This document shows, piece after piece, positions 35,092-43,301 of a DNA stretch of 64,000 nt; the stretch's first letter is position 1; every line of letters starts with the position of its first letter. The notes under the pieces were generated by a model. The model was not told the origin of the DNA. It made no database searches and worked only from the letters and a program-made list of their open reading frames with translations. The position numbers and the translations under genes are program-made. The stretch lies in NCBI GenBank assembly GCA_044224605.1, contig JBGAKC010000010.1, positions 60,793-124,792 of the forward strand. The letters are read 5' to 3'. The DNA comes from UBA7672 sp044224605 (GTDB lineage Bacteria > Pseudomonadota > Alphaproteobacteria > Caulobacterales > Hyphomonadaceae).

Positions 35092-35961
35092 ATGGCGACG
35101 ACAGTGGCGGTGCTTGGGGCGAACGGGGTTTATGCGCGGCATCTGATTCCGAGGTTGGTGAGCGCCGGATATCGCGTGCGGGCGCTGGTGCGGCGGCCGG
35201 AGGCGGCGGGTGTTGCGCGCGGATGCGGCGCGGAGGTGCGGATCGCGGATATCTTTGATGCTGCGTCGTTGCGCTCGGGACTTAGCGGCGCCGATGTCGG
35301 GATCAATCTTGCGACATCGCTGCCGGGGCCGAGCGGGCGCGGCGATTATGCCATCAATGATCGGGTGAGGCGCGAGGGGGCGCTCAAATGGGTGGAGGCA
35401 TGCCGTGCGGCGGGCGTTTCGCGGGTCGTGCAGCAGAGCATCGCGATGGTGAATGCGAACGGCGCCGAGCTGGCGGATGAGGACACGCCGTTCCGAGCGG
35501 GCGAGAATGTGATGGCGACGGAGGCGGTTCGGGCGTCGATCGACATGGAGAGTGCGATACGTGGATCGGGGCTCGACTGGCTGATCCTGCGGGGCGGGTT
35601 GTTCTATGGACCGGGGACGGGCTTCGATGATGACTGGTTCGCGCGGGCGGCGGCAGGGAAGCTGAAACTGCCGGGCGAGGGGACGGATTATGTGTCGCTT
35701 GTTCACATTGCGGACATGGCGGCCTCGACTGTCGCGGCGCTGGAGACGGGTGTGTCGGGCCGGGCGCTAATCGTGGCGGACGATGCGCCGGAGCAGTGGC
35801 GCAACGTGTTCGGCTATGTGGCGGAGGTGGCCGGCGGTCCGCCGCCAGCGGCAGGCGGGCGGCAGGGCTTTCCGTCCTTCCGGGTCAGCAACCAGCGGGC
35901 GAAAACGATGCTGGGCTGGGCGCCGCGTTATGCCGATTTCCGCGCCGGACTTGTGCGCTGA
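35092..35961 (+). CDS. NAD(P)-binding epimerase/atypical SDR protein
   Basis: A 289-residue Rossmann protein with the nucleotide motif VAVLGANGVYARHLIPRLV (GxxGxxxR-like) at the N-terminus. Further segments are VRALVRRPEAA, GINLATSLPGPSG, GVSRVVQQSIAMVN, WLILRGGLFYGPGTG and YVSLVHIADMAASTVAAL. This is the layout of NAD-dependent epimerase/dehydratase family members without the classical YxxxK. The substrate is unknown. It is divergent from the MerR-ATPase gene, the usual position for a MerR target, which makes it a candidate target. Confidence 0.8.
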   Translation: MATTVAVLGANGVYARHLIPRLVSAGYRVRALVRRPEAAGVARGCGAEVRIADIFDAASLRSGLSGADVGINLATSLPGPSGRGDYAINDRVRREGALKWVEACRAAGVSRVVQQSIAMVNANGAELADEDTPFRAGENVMATEAVRASIDMESAIRGSGLDWLILRGGLFYGPGTGFDDDWFARAAAGKLKLPGEGTDYVSLVHIADMAASTVAALETGVSGRALIVADDAPEQWRNVFGYVAEVAGGPPPAAGGRQGFPSFRVSNQRAKTMLGWAPRYADFRAGLVR

Positions 35962-36034
35962 GGCGATTTGGGGCGGCTGCGAGGGCAGTGCGGGCCTTGG
36001 GATATTAACCCGCCGCTGCTATCTGAGCGCCGAA

Positions 36035-37087
36035 ATGACCGTGGAACTCGACCTTTCCAGGAAGCCCGCCGCCGGGCCTGCGAACCTTGCAGGCCTTGGA
36101 CGTGAGGGGCTGCGTCAGGCGCTGATTGGCGCGGGCGTGGAGGAGAAGAAGGCGCGGATGCGGGCGAGCCAGCTGTGGCGCTGGATCTACCATTATGGCG
36201 CGACCGACTTCTCGCGGATGACGGACGTGGCGAAGGAGCTGCGTGCGCTGCTTGGCGAGAAATTCGTGCTGGAGCGCGCGGACATCCATGCGGCGCAGGT
36301 GTCGGTCGACGGCACGCGCAAATGGCTGATCGGCTATGGGCCGAATGTCGAGGCCGAGTGCGTCTACATTCCTGACGTGGGCAAGGCGGGGGCGCTGTGC
36401 GTCTCCAGCCAGGTCGGCTGCACGCTGACCTGCTCGTTCTGCCATACGGGGACGCAGAAGCTGGTACGGAACCTTTCGGCGGCCGAGATCGTCAACCAGG
36501 TGATGATCGCGCGCGATGCGCTGGCGGAATGGCCGACGGCGGAGCGTCCGCTGAACGATGGCGACCGGCTGGTGACCAACATCGTCTTCATGGGCATGGG
36601 CGAGCCGCTCTACAATCTCGACAATGTCGCCGAGGCGATCGAGACGATCACGGATGGCGACGGGATCTCGATTTCGAAGCGGCGCATCACGGTATCGACC
36701 GCGGGCGTGGCGCCGAAGATTCCGGAGCTGGGGCAACGGACCGATGCGGGGCTGGCGATCTCGCTGCACGCAACGCGCGATGACCTGCGCAACGAGCTGG
36801 TGCCGATCAACAAGAAGTACAACCTGAAAGAGCTGTTCGATGCGATCCGGCAGTATCCTGGCCTGTCGAACTCCAAGCGCGTGACGTTCGAGTATGTGAT
36901 GCTCAAGGGCGTCAACGACACGCTGGCCGAGGCGAAGGATCTCGTGAAGCTGCTCAAGGGCGTGCCGAGCAAGATCAACCTCATTCCGTTCAATCCGTGG
37001 CCGGGCACGAAATACGAGTGCTCGGACTGGGAGACGATCGAGGCGTTCGCCGAAGTGCTGAACCGGGCGGGGCGAAGGATCTCGTGA
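36035..37087 (+). pseudogene. rlmN: 23S rRNA/tRNA adenine-C2 methyltransferase RlmN, frame broken by tandem duplication
   Basis: The first 299 or so residues are a normal RlmN: radical-SAM cysteines CTLTCSFC (129, 133, 136), resolving Cys122 (LCVSSQVG), VFMGMGEPLYN and ISLHATRDDLRN. At 36931 an exact 140-bp duplication begins. Because 140 is not a multiple of three, the frame in the second copy ends at TGA 37085-37087. The rest of RlmN (GYASPIRTPRGRDILAACGQ to TAG 37350) lies in another frame, including the methyl-carrying Cys codon 37261-37263 (E. coli Cys355). Removing one copy restores a complete gene of about 391 residues. A recent mutation or an assembly error are both possible. Confidence 0.93.
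36931..37070 (+). repeat. 140-bp tandem duplication in rlmN, first copy
   Basis: Begins GGCGAAGGATCTCGTGAAGC and ends AACCGGGCGG. It is identical base for base to 37071-37210. The copies abut directly with no target-site or terminal structure, as expected for slippage or a misassembly. Confidence 0.98.
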
Positions 37088-37210
37088 AGCTGCTCAAGGG
37101 CGTGCCGAGCAAGATCAACCTCATTCCGTTCAATCCGTGGCCGGGCACGAAATACGAGTGCTCGGACTGGGAGACGATCGAGGCGTTCGCCGAAGTGCTG
37201 AACCGGGCGG
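37071..37210 (+). repeat. 140-bp tandem duplication in rlmN, second copy
   Basis: Identical to 36931-37070. Only one G extends the match past 37210. The junction at 37070/37071 brings GAACCGGGCGG next to GGCGAAGG, so the only shared bases at the breakpoint are a G. Confidence 0.98.
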
Positions 37211-37350
37211 GATATGCGAGCCCGATCCGGACGCCGCGCGGGCGGGATATCCTGGCGGCCTGCGGGCAGCTGCGCTCGGAGAGCGTCAAGGAGAAAGCCA
37301 GCGAGGCGCTGAAGCGCCGGCTGGCGGAGAAGGAAGCGGCGGCGGAGTAG
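37211..37350 (+). pseudogene. rlmN: displaced C-terminal end of rlmN
   Basis: This is the natural end of rlmN (GYASPIRTPRGRDILAACGQ, then a Lys/Glu-rich helix ending EKEAAAE), in the frame that was continuous before the 140-bp duplication. It contains the catalytic Cys in AACGQL. It has no start of its own; the frame remains open back to 36997 only because the duplicated copy is open in that frame. Confidence 0.9.
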
Positions 37351-37412
37351 GTTGCCACCTGCGCAGCTTTCTGGCCTAAACCCGCCCGGGTTGCGCGACA
37401 GGGCGGAGCGGC

Positions 37413-38684
37413 ATGACAGCGACAGCGGAGCGGGCGCCGGCGGCGCGGGTGCTGACGGCGAGCCTTGTGGGCACGGCGGTCGAGTTCTACGACTTCTATA
37501 TCTATGCGACCGCGGCCTCGCTGGTTTTCCCCCAGCTGTTCTTTCCGAAGACCGACGCGTCGGCGCAGTTGATGTTGAGCTATTCGACCTTTGCGATCGC
37601 CTTCATTGCGCGGCCGATCGGGGCGGTGATCTTCGGGCATTTCGGGGACCGGATCGGGCGGAAGTCGACGCTGGTGTGGTCGCTGATGCTGATGGGCGGA
37701 TCGACCATGGCGATCGCTTTTCTCCCGACCTATGCGATGGCTGGATGGATTGCGCCGCTGCTGCTGTGCGTGCTGCGGTTCGGGCAAGGGCTGGGGCTTG
37801 GTGGGGAGTGGGGTGGAGCCGCGCTGCTGGCGGTCGAGAATGCGCCGCCGGGCTGGAAGGCGCGGTATGGAATGTTCCCGCAGCTTGGGGCGCCGGTGGG
37901 GTTCATCGCGGCGAACGGGCTGTTCCTGATCCTCGGTCTTGTGCTGCCCAGGGATGCGTTCCTGGAGTGGGGCTGGCGCATTCCGTTCCTGGCGAGCGCG
38001 CTGCTCGTGGCGGTGGGGCTGTGGGTGCGGCTCAAGCTGACGGAGACGCCTGCATTCCGCGAAGTTCTGGAACGCGAGCGGCCGCCGATGGTGCCGCTGG
38101 GCGAGCTGTTCCGCGATCACTGGAAGGAGACGCTGGGCGGCACGTTCGGCGTGGTGGCGTGTTTCTGCATCTACTACATCGCGACGGCGTTTGCGCTTGG
38201 CTATGGCACGACGACGCTGGCCATTCCGCGCGAGACCTTCCTGCAAGTGCAACTCGTGGCGATCCTGTTCATGGCGGGCGGGATCGTGTGGGCAGGCTAC
38301 TGGTCGGATGCGGCGAGCCCGCGCATCGTGCTGCTGATCGGGTGTGCGCTGAGCGTGGGCGCGGGCTTCCTGATGGCGCCGATGATGGGCGGGGCGGACC
38401 TCCTGATGGTGGGCGGGTTCCTGTCGATCCTCTTGTTGCTGATGGGGTTCGTGTACGGGCCGCTGGGCGCGTGGCTGCCTGGGCTCTTTCCGGCGCGTGT
38501 GCGCTATACGGGCGCGAGCGTGGCGTTCAATGTGGGCGGCGTGATTGGCGGCGGGTTCACGCCGATCGCGGCGCAGGCGCTGGCGCAGCAGGGCGGGCTG
38601 CCGCTGGTGGGGATCTATCTCAGCGTGGCGGCGGGGCTGAGCCTCGTGGCGCTGTTGTTGCTGCGGAAGAGGCCGATCGGCTAG
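37413..38684 (+). CDS. MFS transporter of the metabolite:H+ symporter (MHS) type
   Basis: A 423-residue protein with 12 predicted membrane helices. Family signatures are LVGTAVEFYDFYIYATAASL (first helix, ShiA/ProP-like), ARPIGAVIFGHFGDRIGRKS (loop 2-3 motif) and RFGQGLGLGGEWGGAALLAV (helix 4). These three are characteristic of the MHS family, which imports shikimate, proline/betaine, alpha-ketoglutarate or citrate with protons. The substrate cannot be read from the sequence. It lies 62 bp after the rlmN end. Confidence 0.93.
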   Translation: MTATAERAPAARVLTASLVGTAVEFYDFYIYATAASLVFPQLFFPKTDASAQLMLSYSTFAIAFIARPIGAVIFGHFGDRIGRKSTLVWSLMLMGGSTMAIAFLPTYAMAGWIAPLLLCVLRFGQGLGLGGEWGGAALLAVENAPPGWKARYGMFPQLGAPVGFIAANGLFLILGLVLPRDAFLEWGWRIPFLASALLVAVGLWVRLKLTETPAFREVLERERPPMVPLGELFRDHWKETLGGTFGVVACFCIYYIATAFALGYGTTTLAIPRETFLQVQLVAILFMAGGIVWAGYWSDAASPRIVLLIGCALSVGAGFLMAPMMGGADLLMVGGFLSILLLLMGFVYGPLGAWLPGLFPARVRYTGASVAFNVGGVIGGGFTPIAAQALAQQGGLPLVGIYLSVAAGLSLVALLLLRKRPIG

Positions 38685-38764
38685 ACTCACGTTTGCGTGG
38701 GAGCTGCGGCGCGTGCTTGCGGAGCAACGCGGCGTCCGCTTCACAGGGGCGAGGGAGATTTCCG

Positions 38765-39193
38765 ATGAAGCGTGTTGCTGTCTGCCTTCTGGCTGTCGTG
38801 CTTGCTGCACCTGCATTGGCGCAGCAGGGGGCGACGGAGATCGAGGTGGAGGGCAAGGCGGTGATCAATCGCTGGATCGCGGCGTTCAACAAGGGTGACT
38901 CAGCGGCGATGCTGAAGGACGTCTATGCCAAGGCCGAGGAAGCGGCGCTGACAAGCACGTTCGATGCGTTGCGCGGCGACAGTTTCGGGAAGCTTGACGT
39001 CTACAGCGCGGCCTTCTGCGGGAAGGACTCCACGCATGGCAAAGCGCTGGTGAAGTACGGCAAGCTCTTTACCTATGGCGGGCTGATGGATGGCGACGAG
39101 GCGACGGTGTTCGAACTCGTGAAGACCGACGCGGGCTGGCGCATTGGCGATCAGGAGAGCGTGGCTTACGATACGGTGCTGAGCTGCAGCTAG
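38765..39193 (+). CDS. exported NTF2/SnoaL-like protein
   Basis: A 142-residue protein; ATG 38765 follows GAGGGAG. The signal peptide ends ALAQQ (about residue 19). The mature part begins with the NTF2-like helix VINRWIAAFNKGDSAAMLKD and has strands TVFELVKTDAGWRIGDQ. No catalytic residues recognised. Its WIAAFNKGD start resembles the TKAWNRHD and LRAWNAHD starts of the two later NTF2-like genes (39835 and 40316), so the three may be distant paralogues. Confidence 0.68.
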   Translation: MKRVAVCLLAVVLAAPALAQQGATEIEVEGKAVINRWIAAFNKGDSAAMLKDVYAKAEEAALTSTFDALRGDSFGKLDVYSAAFCGKDSTHGKALVKYGKLFTYGGLMDGDEATVFELVKTDAGWRIGDQESVAYDTVLSCS

Positions 39194-39205
39194 GGAACGC
39201 CGCCC

Positions 39206-39838
39206 ATGCCGGAAACTCTGGACATCAGGTTGCCGGACGGGATGCAGGCGGCGAAACCGCAGGACTGGCGGCAGGTCGGCGCGATCATCGCCGAAGCATT
39301 CTCGGAAGACCCGGTGAACCTCTGGATCTTCGGCACGCCCAAGCCGCTGCCGACGGTGTTTTCGGCGCTAGCGAAAAGCGTCTACCTGAAGCGCGGGACG
39401 TGTCACCTGATCGGCGACAGGGCCGCAACGATGTGGTCGCATTCCTCGGCGGATCGCGAACTGGCATTGTTGCCCACGCTGGGTCTTGTGGGCGCGATGA
39501 TCGGGATGGGCGCGGGCGGGGCGGCGCGTCGGGCGCTGGCGGCGGCCGATGCGATGGCGCGGGAGCATCCCAAGGCGCCGCACATGTATCTCTTCGCCAT
39601 CGGCACGCGGAAGGCGGCGCGCGGCAAGGGGCTGGGCAAGGAGATCATGGCGCCGGTGCTGGCGGCGGCGGATCGCAAGGGGCTGCCGTGCTATCTGGAG
39701 AATTCGAACCCGGCGAACACCGGCTTCTATCGCTCGCGCGGGTTCGAACGGATGAAGCTGTTCGAGCCGGGACCCGGCGGTCCGCCGTTGGAAGCCATGT
39801 GGCGCGAGCCGAGGGCGGTTGAGGGGGACGAGGCATGA
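39206..39838 (+). CDS. GNAT-family N-acetyltransferase
   Basis: A 210-residue acetyltransferase. The acetyl-CoA-binding stretch is MYLFAIGTRKAARGKGLGKE, with motif A (R-G-K-G-L-G), and the C-terminal motif is CYLENSNPANTGFYRSRGFE. The N-terminal half has AIIAEAFSEDPVNLWIFG. Substrate unknown. It overlaps the next gene by 4 bp (ATGA), suggesting co-translation. Confidence 0.88.
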   Translation: MPETLDIRLPDGMQAAKPQDWRQVGAIIAEAFSEDPVNLWIFGTPKPLPTVFSALAKSVYLKRGTCHLIGDRAATMWSHSSADRELALLPTLGLVGAMIGMGAGGAARRALAAADAMAREHPKAPHMYLFAIGTRKAARGKGLGKEIMAPVLAAADRKGLPCYLENSNPANTGFYRSRGFERMKLFEPGPGGPPLEAMWREPRAVEGDEA

Positions 39839-40287
39839 GGCAGGCGGGCGTTGCCATGATGCTGGCGTTGGTCGCGTGCGAGAGCGCGCCACAGGCGCCG
39901 TCGCTGGCGCCGGAGACGGTGGTCGAGCAGTTCATGTGGGATTACACGAAGGCGTGGAATCGGCATGACTCAGGCACGATCGCGCGCGATTTCTATCGCA
40001 TGGGTCCGCCTGTGGCCGCGCAGGCGGAGAGCCTGGAGAAGGGCTTCGTGAATCTGCGGGCGCAGGGCTATCACCATTCCGACATCCACGAGATCAAGGC
40101 GTGCATCACCGGCGCGGAGACGGCGTGGGCGGGGATGAAGTTCTCGCGGCTGAAGGAAAGCGGCGAGGCGCTGCCGCCGAAGGATCGCGCGTCGAACTAT
40201 GAACTGAAGAGATTCCCCGACGGGTGGCGGATCACCAAGCTGACGGGCGGAGATGCCGGCAAGCCGCTGGTTTGTCCGGCGGGATAA
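39835..40287 (+). CDS. NTF2-like lipoprotein
   Basis: A 150-residue lipoprotein with lipobox LVACES (Cys15). It is translationally coupled to the GNAT gene. The body reads FMWDYTKAWNRHDSGTIARD, FYRMGP, GYHHSDIHEIKACI, FSRLKESGEALPPKDR and FPDGWRITKL. A close paralogue lies opposite at 40316-40765 with the same motif order. Cys after EIKA and the PPKDR loop are shared. Function unknown; envelope-located. Confidence 0.72.
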   Translation: MRQAGVAMMLALVACESAPQAPSLAPETVVEQFMWDYTKAWNRHDSGTIARDFYRMGPPVAAQAESLEKGFVNLRAQGYHHSDIHEIKACITGAETAWAGMKFSRLKESGEALPPKDRASNYELKRFPDGWRITKLTGGDAGKPLVCPAG

Positions 40288-40315
40288 TGCGCTTCCAGTC
40301 GTCCGTGCGGTTAGA

Positions 40316-40765
40316 TTATTCGGCGCACTTCATGCTCTGGCCTTCGGGGAGGGCGGCCATGCTGGTGGCGCGCCAGCCGTCGTCGAAGCGGCGGACCTGA
40401 TAGACCGAGACGCGGTCCTTCGGCGGCATGAAGGAGCCGTCGGTCTTGAGGCGGGTGAAGCGGAGCTCGACCTGGCCAGTGTCGGCGGTAAGGACGCAGC
40501 CCGTGATGCTCTTGATGTCGGAATGGTCGTAGCCTTCTGCCTTGAGGCGGTCGAATTCGGCCTGCAGGCCTTCGACGGTGGCCCAGCGGTGCGACGGGTC
40601 GAGGCGGTAGAAGTCCTTGATGATCAGCCTGGCGTCGTGCGCGTTCCAGGCGCGGAGGTATTCCGACATGAAGTATTCCATGTCGCCCTTGAGATCCTGC
40701 GCGCAGGCCGAGGCGTGGAGCGCGACGGCGCCAGCTGCGGCGAGAATGATCCGAAGCGGCTTCAT
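40316..40765 (-). CDS. exported NTF2-like protein, paralogue of the preceding gene
   Basis: A 149-residue protein starting at ATG 40765 behind GGGGAC. The signal peptide ends ASACAQD. The body reads FMSEYLRAWNAHDARLIIKD, FYRLDP, GYDHSDIKSITGCV, FTRLKTDGSFMPPKDR and FDDGWRATSM, matching the lipoprotein at 39835-40287 position for position. The two are convergent, 28 bp apart, an unusual inverted pair. This copy has a conventional signal peptide, so the pair may occupy different envelope sites. Confidence 0.72.
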   Translation of the reverse strand: MKPLRIILAAAGAVALHASACAQDLKGDMEYFMSEYLRAWNAHDARLIIKDFYRLDPSHRWATVEGLQAEFDRLKAEGYDHSDIKSITGCVLTADTGQVELRFTRLKTDGSFMPPKDRVSVYQVRRFDDGWRATSMAALPEGQSMKCAE

Positions 40766-40779
40766 GCGTGTCCCCAAAG

Positions 40780-41457
40780 CTAGATCTTGTTGTCCTGGTC
40801 GACGGTCGTGTCTTCGGCGCTGACGACGGAGAAATGGCCGGTCGCAGGGTCACGCCAGTGCAGCTCGCCCTTGCCGATCGAGAACCAGGCTCCGTCCATG
40901 TTGAGCTCGCCGCGCTCGTAGGCGGTGCGCACGAAGGGGAAGCTCATCAGGTTTTTCAGCGAGAGACCGACGGCGTTGTGTTCGACGGCTTCCTGCCAGT
41001 CGGAGCGCGGCACGGATTCATCGCGCAGGACAGCATCGCGCGCGTCGGCGGCGATCTCGACCCACGGGGCGATGAAGCGGCCGACAGGACGGTCGGCGGC
41101 GGCGGCGAGGGAGGCGGCGATGCCGCCGCAGCCGCCATGGCCCATGACGACAATCTGCTTCACCTTGAGGCGCGTGACCGCGAATTCGAGAGCAGCCGAG
41201 ACGCCGTGCAGGCCGCCGCTTTCATCGTAAGGCGGCACTAGGGCAGCGACGTTGCGGACGGTGAACAATTCGCCCGGCGCCGCGTCGAAGATCATGGCGG
41301 GATCGGCGCGACTGTCGGCGCAAGCGATGATCATGGTTGCGGGCTCTTGCCCGTCGCGCAGGCGGCGGAAAAGATCGCGCGCTTCGCGGTAGCGGGTGGC
41401 CCGGAAACGCCGGTAGCCGGCGATCAGGTCCTGTGCGTCGTCTGCGGGGTCGATCAT
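40780..41457 (-). CDS. beta-class carbonic anhydrase
   Basis: A 225-residue enzyme. The zinc ligands and catalytic dyad are clear: CADSR (Cys46, Asp48, Arg50), then GHGGCGG (His107, Cys110). Further family features are FTVRNVAALVPPY and the C-terminal NMDGAWFSIGKGEL. It interconverts CO2 and bicarbonate in the cytoplasm, supplying bicarbonate to carboxylases. It precedes the NTF2-like gene by 14 bp on the same strand and may be co-transcribed with it. Confidence 0.95.
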   Translation of the reverse strand: MIDPADDAQDLIAGYRRFRATRYREARDLFRRLRDGQEPATMIIACADSRADPAMIFDAAPGELFTVRNVAALVPPYDESGGLHGVSAALEFAVTRLKVKQIVVMGHGGCGGIAASLAAAADRPVGRFIAPWVEIAADARDAVLRDESVPRSDWQEAVEHNAVGLSLKNLMSFPFVRTAYERGELNMDGAWFSIGKGELHWRDPATGHFSVVSAEDTTVDQDNKI

Positions 41458-41615
41458 GGTGGCGTGTCGCTACCCAAAGTTTGAGGCGGACGCAAATCCT
41501 CTTGGTTGCGGGGTCATTGACTTGTAAGGGGCGATTGGCGGACAAGGTACGCATAGTTCCGTTAGTCCTCGCTTTGCACCGTACGCGTTTTCCCGCCGCT
41601 GGAGACGAGGCCGTC

Positions 41616-42251
41616 ATGGTCGACGACGACATTCCGACGCAGCCGCCTGACGAAACGTCAGAAGAGGGCGACAAGCGCCGCGTGGGCCCCCGCCGCAGCG
41701 AGGCGTCGACCAACGCCGTGCTGGTGGCGGCATATACGGAAATGTCGGAACACGGCTGGCGCGGGTTTTCCGTCGACCGCGTGGCGAAGAATGCGAAGGC
41801 GTCGAAGCAGACGATCTATCGCTGGTGGAAATCGGCGGCGTGTCTGGCGGTGGACGCGGCGCTGGCGACGATCGGCGAGCCGAAGCCGGTTCCGGCCAAT
41901 GCGGATGTGCGCGATCGCATCGCGGCGCTGATCGAGCCGATGCTGGTTGCGGTGCGTACGGGCGATGGCGCGCATGCCTGGCGCGGGGCGCTCCTGGCGG
42001 CGGCGGATGACAGTGATGCGGGCGAAACGTTCCGCGGCTGGTTCTCCGAGAGCGTGAAAATTCCGCTGCGCCATATCCTCGCCGAGCAGGCGCTGAAGGG
42101 CGCGGTGCGGCGCGACTGGGACATTGATCTTGCAACGGAACTCCTGTTCGGGCCGATCTGGCACCGGCTGATCGCGATGCGCGGGCCTGTGCCGGAAGTC
42201 TATTCGCGCCGGCTGGTGGAAAGCGTGCTGAAGGCGCTGGCCCCAGCTTGA
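41616..42251 (+). CDS. TetR/AcrR-family transcriptional regulator
   Basis: A 211-residue regulator; ATG 41616 follows GGAGACGAGG. After a disordered acidic N-terminus (1-25), the HTH spans about 30-75 (VLVAAYTEMSEHGWRGFSVD, RVAKNAKASKQTIYRWWKSA). The C-terminal part (LIEPMLVAVR, GWFSESVKIPLRHILAEQAL, ATELLFGPIWHRLIAMRGP) is the ligand-binding domain of the TetR_C type. It is divergent from the carbonic anhydrase with about 158 bp between starts, so that gene is a candidate target. Confidence 0.9.
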   Translation: MVDDDIPTQPPDETSEEGDKRRVGPRRSEASTNAVLVAAYTEMSEHGWRGFSVDRVAKNAKASKQTIYRWWKSAACLAVDAALATIGEPKPVPANADVRDRIAALIEPMLVAVRTGDGAHAWRGALLAAADDSDAGETFRGWFSESVKIPLRHILAEQALKGAVRRDWDIDLATELLFGPIWHRLIAMRGPVPEVYSRRLVESVLKALAPA

Positions 42252-42386
42252 TGCCGGTGGGCTGATGCGGCCGTCGCTTCAAGTCCCCGATCAAATCCAT
42301 GCGGTCATGCCGGGTAAGCGGTTTTTTCCGCTGGCGCGCAGGAGGAGCAGGCGTAGGCTGCCGACAGCCCCATGGGAGGACAGGCC

Positions 42387-43301
42387 ATGAAACGTGTTCA
42401 CTTGGCTTTGGTCACAGCGATGGCCGCGCTGATCGCGACGCCGGCGCTGGCGGCGAACGGAGGCGGGGGAGGCGGCGGCGGGGCGCCCAGCGCATCGGGC
42501 TCGAACATCGATCCGGCCAAGCGCTATGCGCAGGGCGTCGATCTGCTCAAGGCGGGCAATTTCAAGCAGGCGGAGAAGGCGTTCGACGACGTGCTCGACT
42601 TCGCGGGCAAGGATGCGAACGCCAACTACATGATGGCGCTGGCGCAGATCGGCCAGCAGGATTTCAACAATGCGCGGAAGTATCTCCGCAACGCCGTGAA
42701 GTATGACGGAAACCACGCGCTCGCGCGGGGGTGGCTGGGCGCGGTTGAGGCGAAGCAGGGCGATGCAGGCAAGGCGGCCGAACAGAAGACGGCGCTCGAA
42801 GGGTTGAAGGCGAAGTGCGCGGGAACGTGCGCGGAGGCGGCGGCGATCGATGCGGCGATTGCGCGGATCGATGCGGCGGTGGCCAACCCTGCAGGCGAGC
42901 TGCAGCTGTCCGGCGAGATGACGCGGCTGGCGTCGGCGAAGGATGGCGATGTGGCGTACCTGACGGCCTCGGGCCTGATCAATGAGGGCAAGTATGAGGA
43001 GGCGCTGTGGTCGCTGCGCGCGGCGGGCGTGGCGCTGGGGCCGCATCCGGACGTGCTGACCTATATCGGTTTCGCCAACCGCAAGCTGCACAACTACGAC
43101 GTAGCGATCAGCTACTATTCGGCTGCGCTGAAGCTTGATCCGGCGCATCGCGGGGCGAACGAGTATCTCGGCGAGTACTATGTCGAGACCGGGCAGGTCG
43201 CGCGGGCAAAGGCGCAGCTCGTGACGCTCGAGAGGATATGTAAGTTCGGCTGCGAGGAAGCCGAGGAGCTGCGCCGCTGGATCGACGGGGCGAAATCCTG
43301 A
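42387..43301 (+). CDS. secreted TPR protein with two CxxxC motifs
   Basis: A 304-residue protein with the ribosome site GGGAGGACAGGCC. The signal peptide ends ALAAN (about 23); a Gly-rich stretch (25-32) follows. TPR helices run 45-135 (FKQAEKAFDDVLDFAG, FNNARKYLRNAVKY) and 190-300 (YEEALWSLRAAGVALG, YDVAISYYSAALKLDP). CxxxC motifs are at 144-148 (CAGTC) and 285-289 (CKFGC), each closing a TPR helix. A similar motif occurs in the protein at 8872-9942. Its stop overlaps the possible CTG start of the cytochrome-like lipoprotein. Confidence 0.75.
   Translation: MKRVHLALVTAMAALIATPALAANGGGGGGGGAPSASGSNIDPAKRYAQGVDLLKAGNFKQAEKAFDDVLDFAGKDANANYMMALAQIGQQDFNNARKYLRNAVKYDGNHALARGWLGAVEAKQGDAGKAAEQKTALEGLKAKCAGTCAEAAAIDAAIARIDAAVANPAGELQLSGEMTRLASAKDGDVAYLTASGLINEGKYEEALWSLRAAGVALGPHPDVLTYIGFANRKLHNYDVAISYYSAALKLDPAHRGANEYLGEYYVETGQVARAKAQLVTLERICKFGCEEAEELRRWIDGAKS

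Noticed and set aside
37351..38764. Long frame extending upstream of the NTF2-like gene at 38765
   Set aside because: It lies under the MFS transporter in another frame and is Gly/Ala/Arg-rich shadow sequence; only the part from ATG 38765 has a signal peptide.
36990..38816. 608-residue minus-strand open frame opposite rlmN and the MFS gene
   Set aside because: Gln/Arg/His-rich antisense shadow; the overlapping plus-strand genes have clear families.
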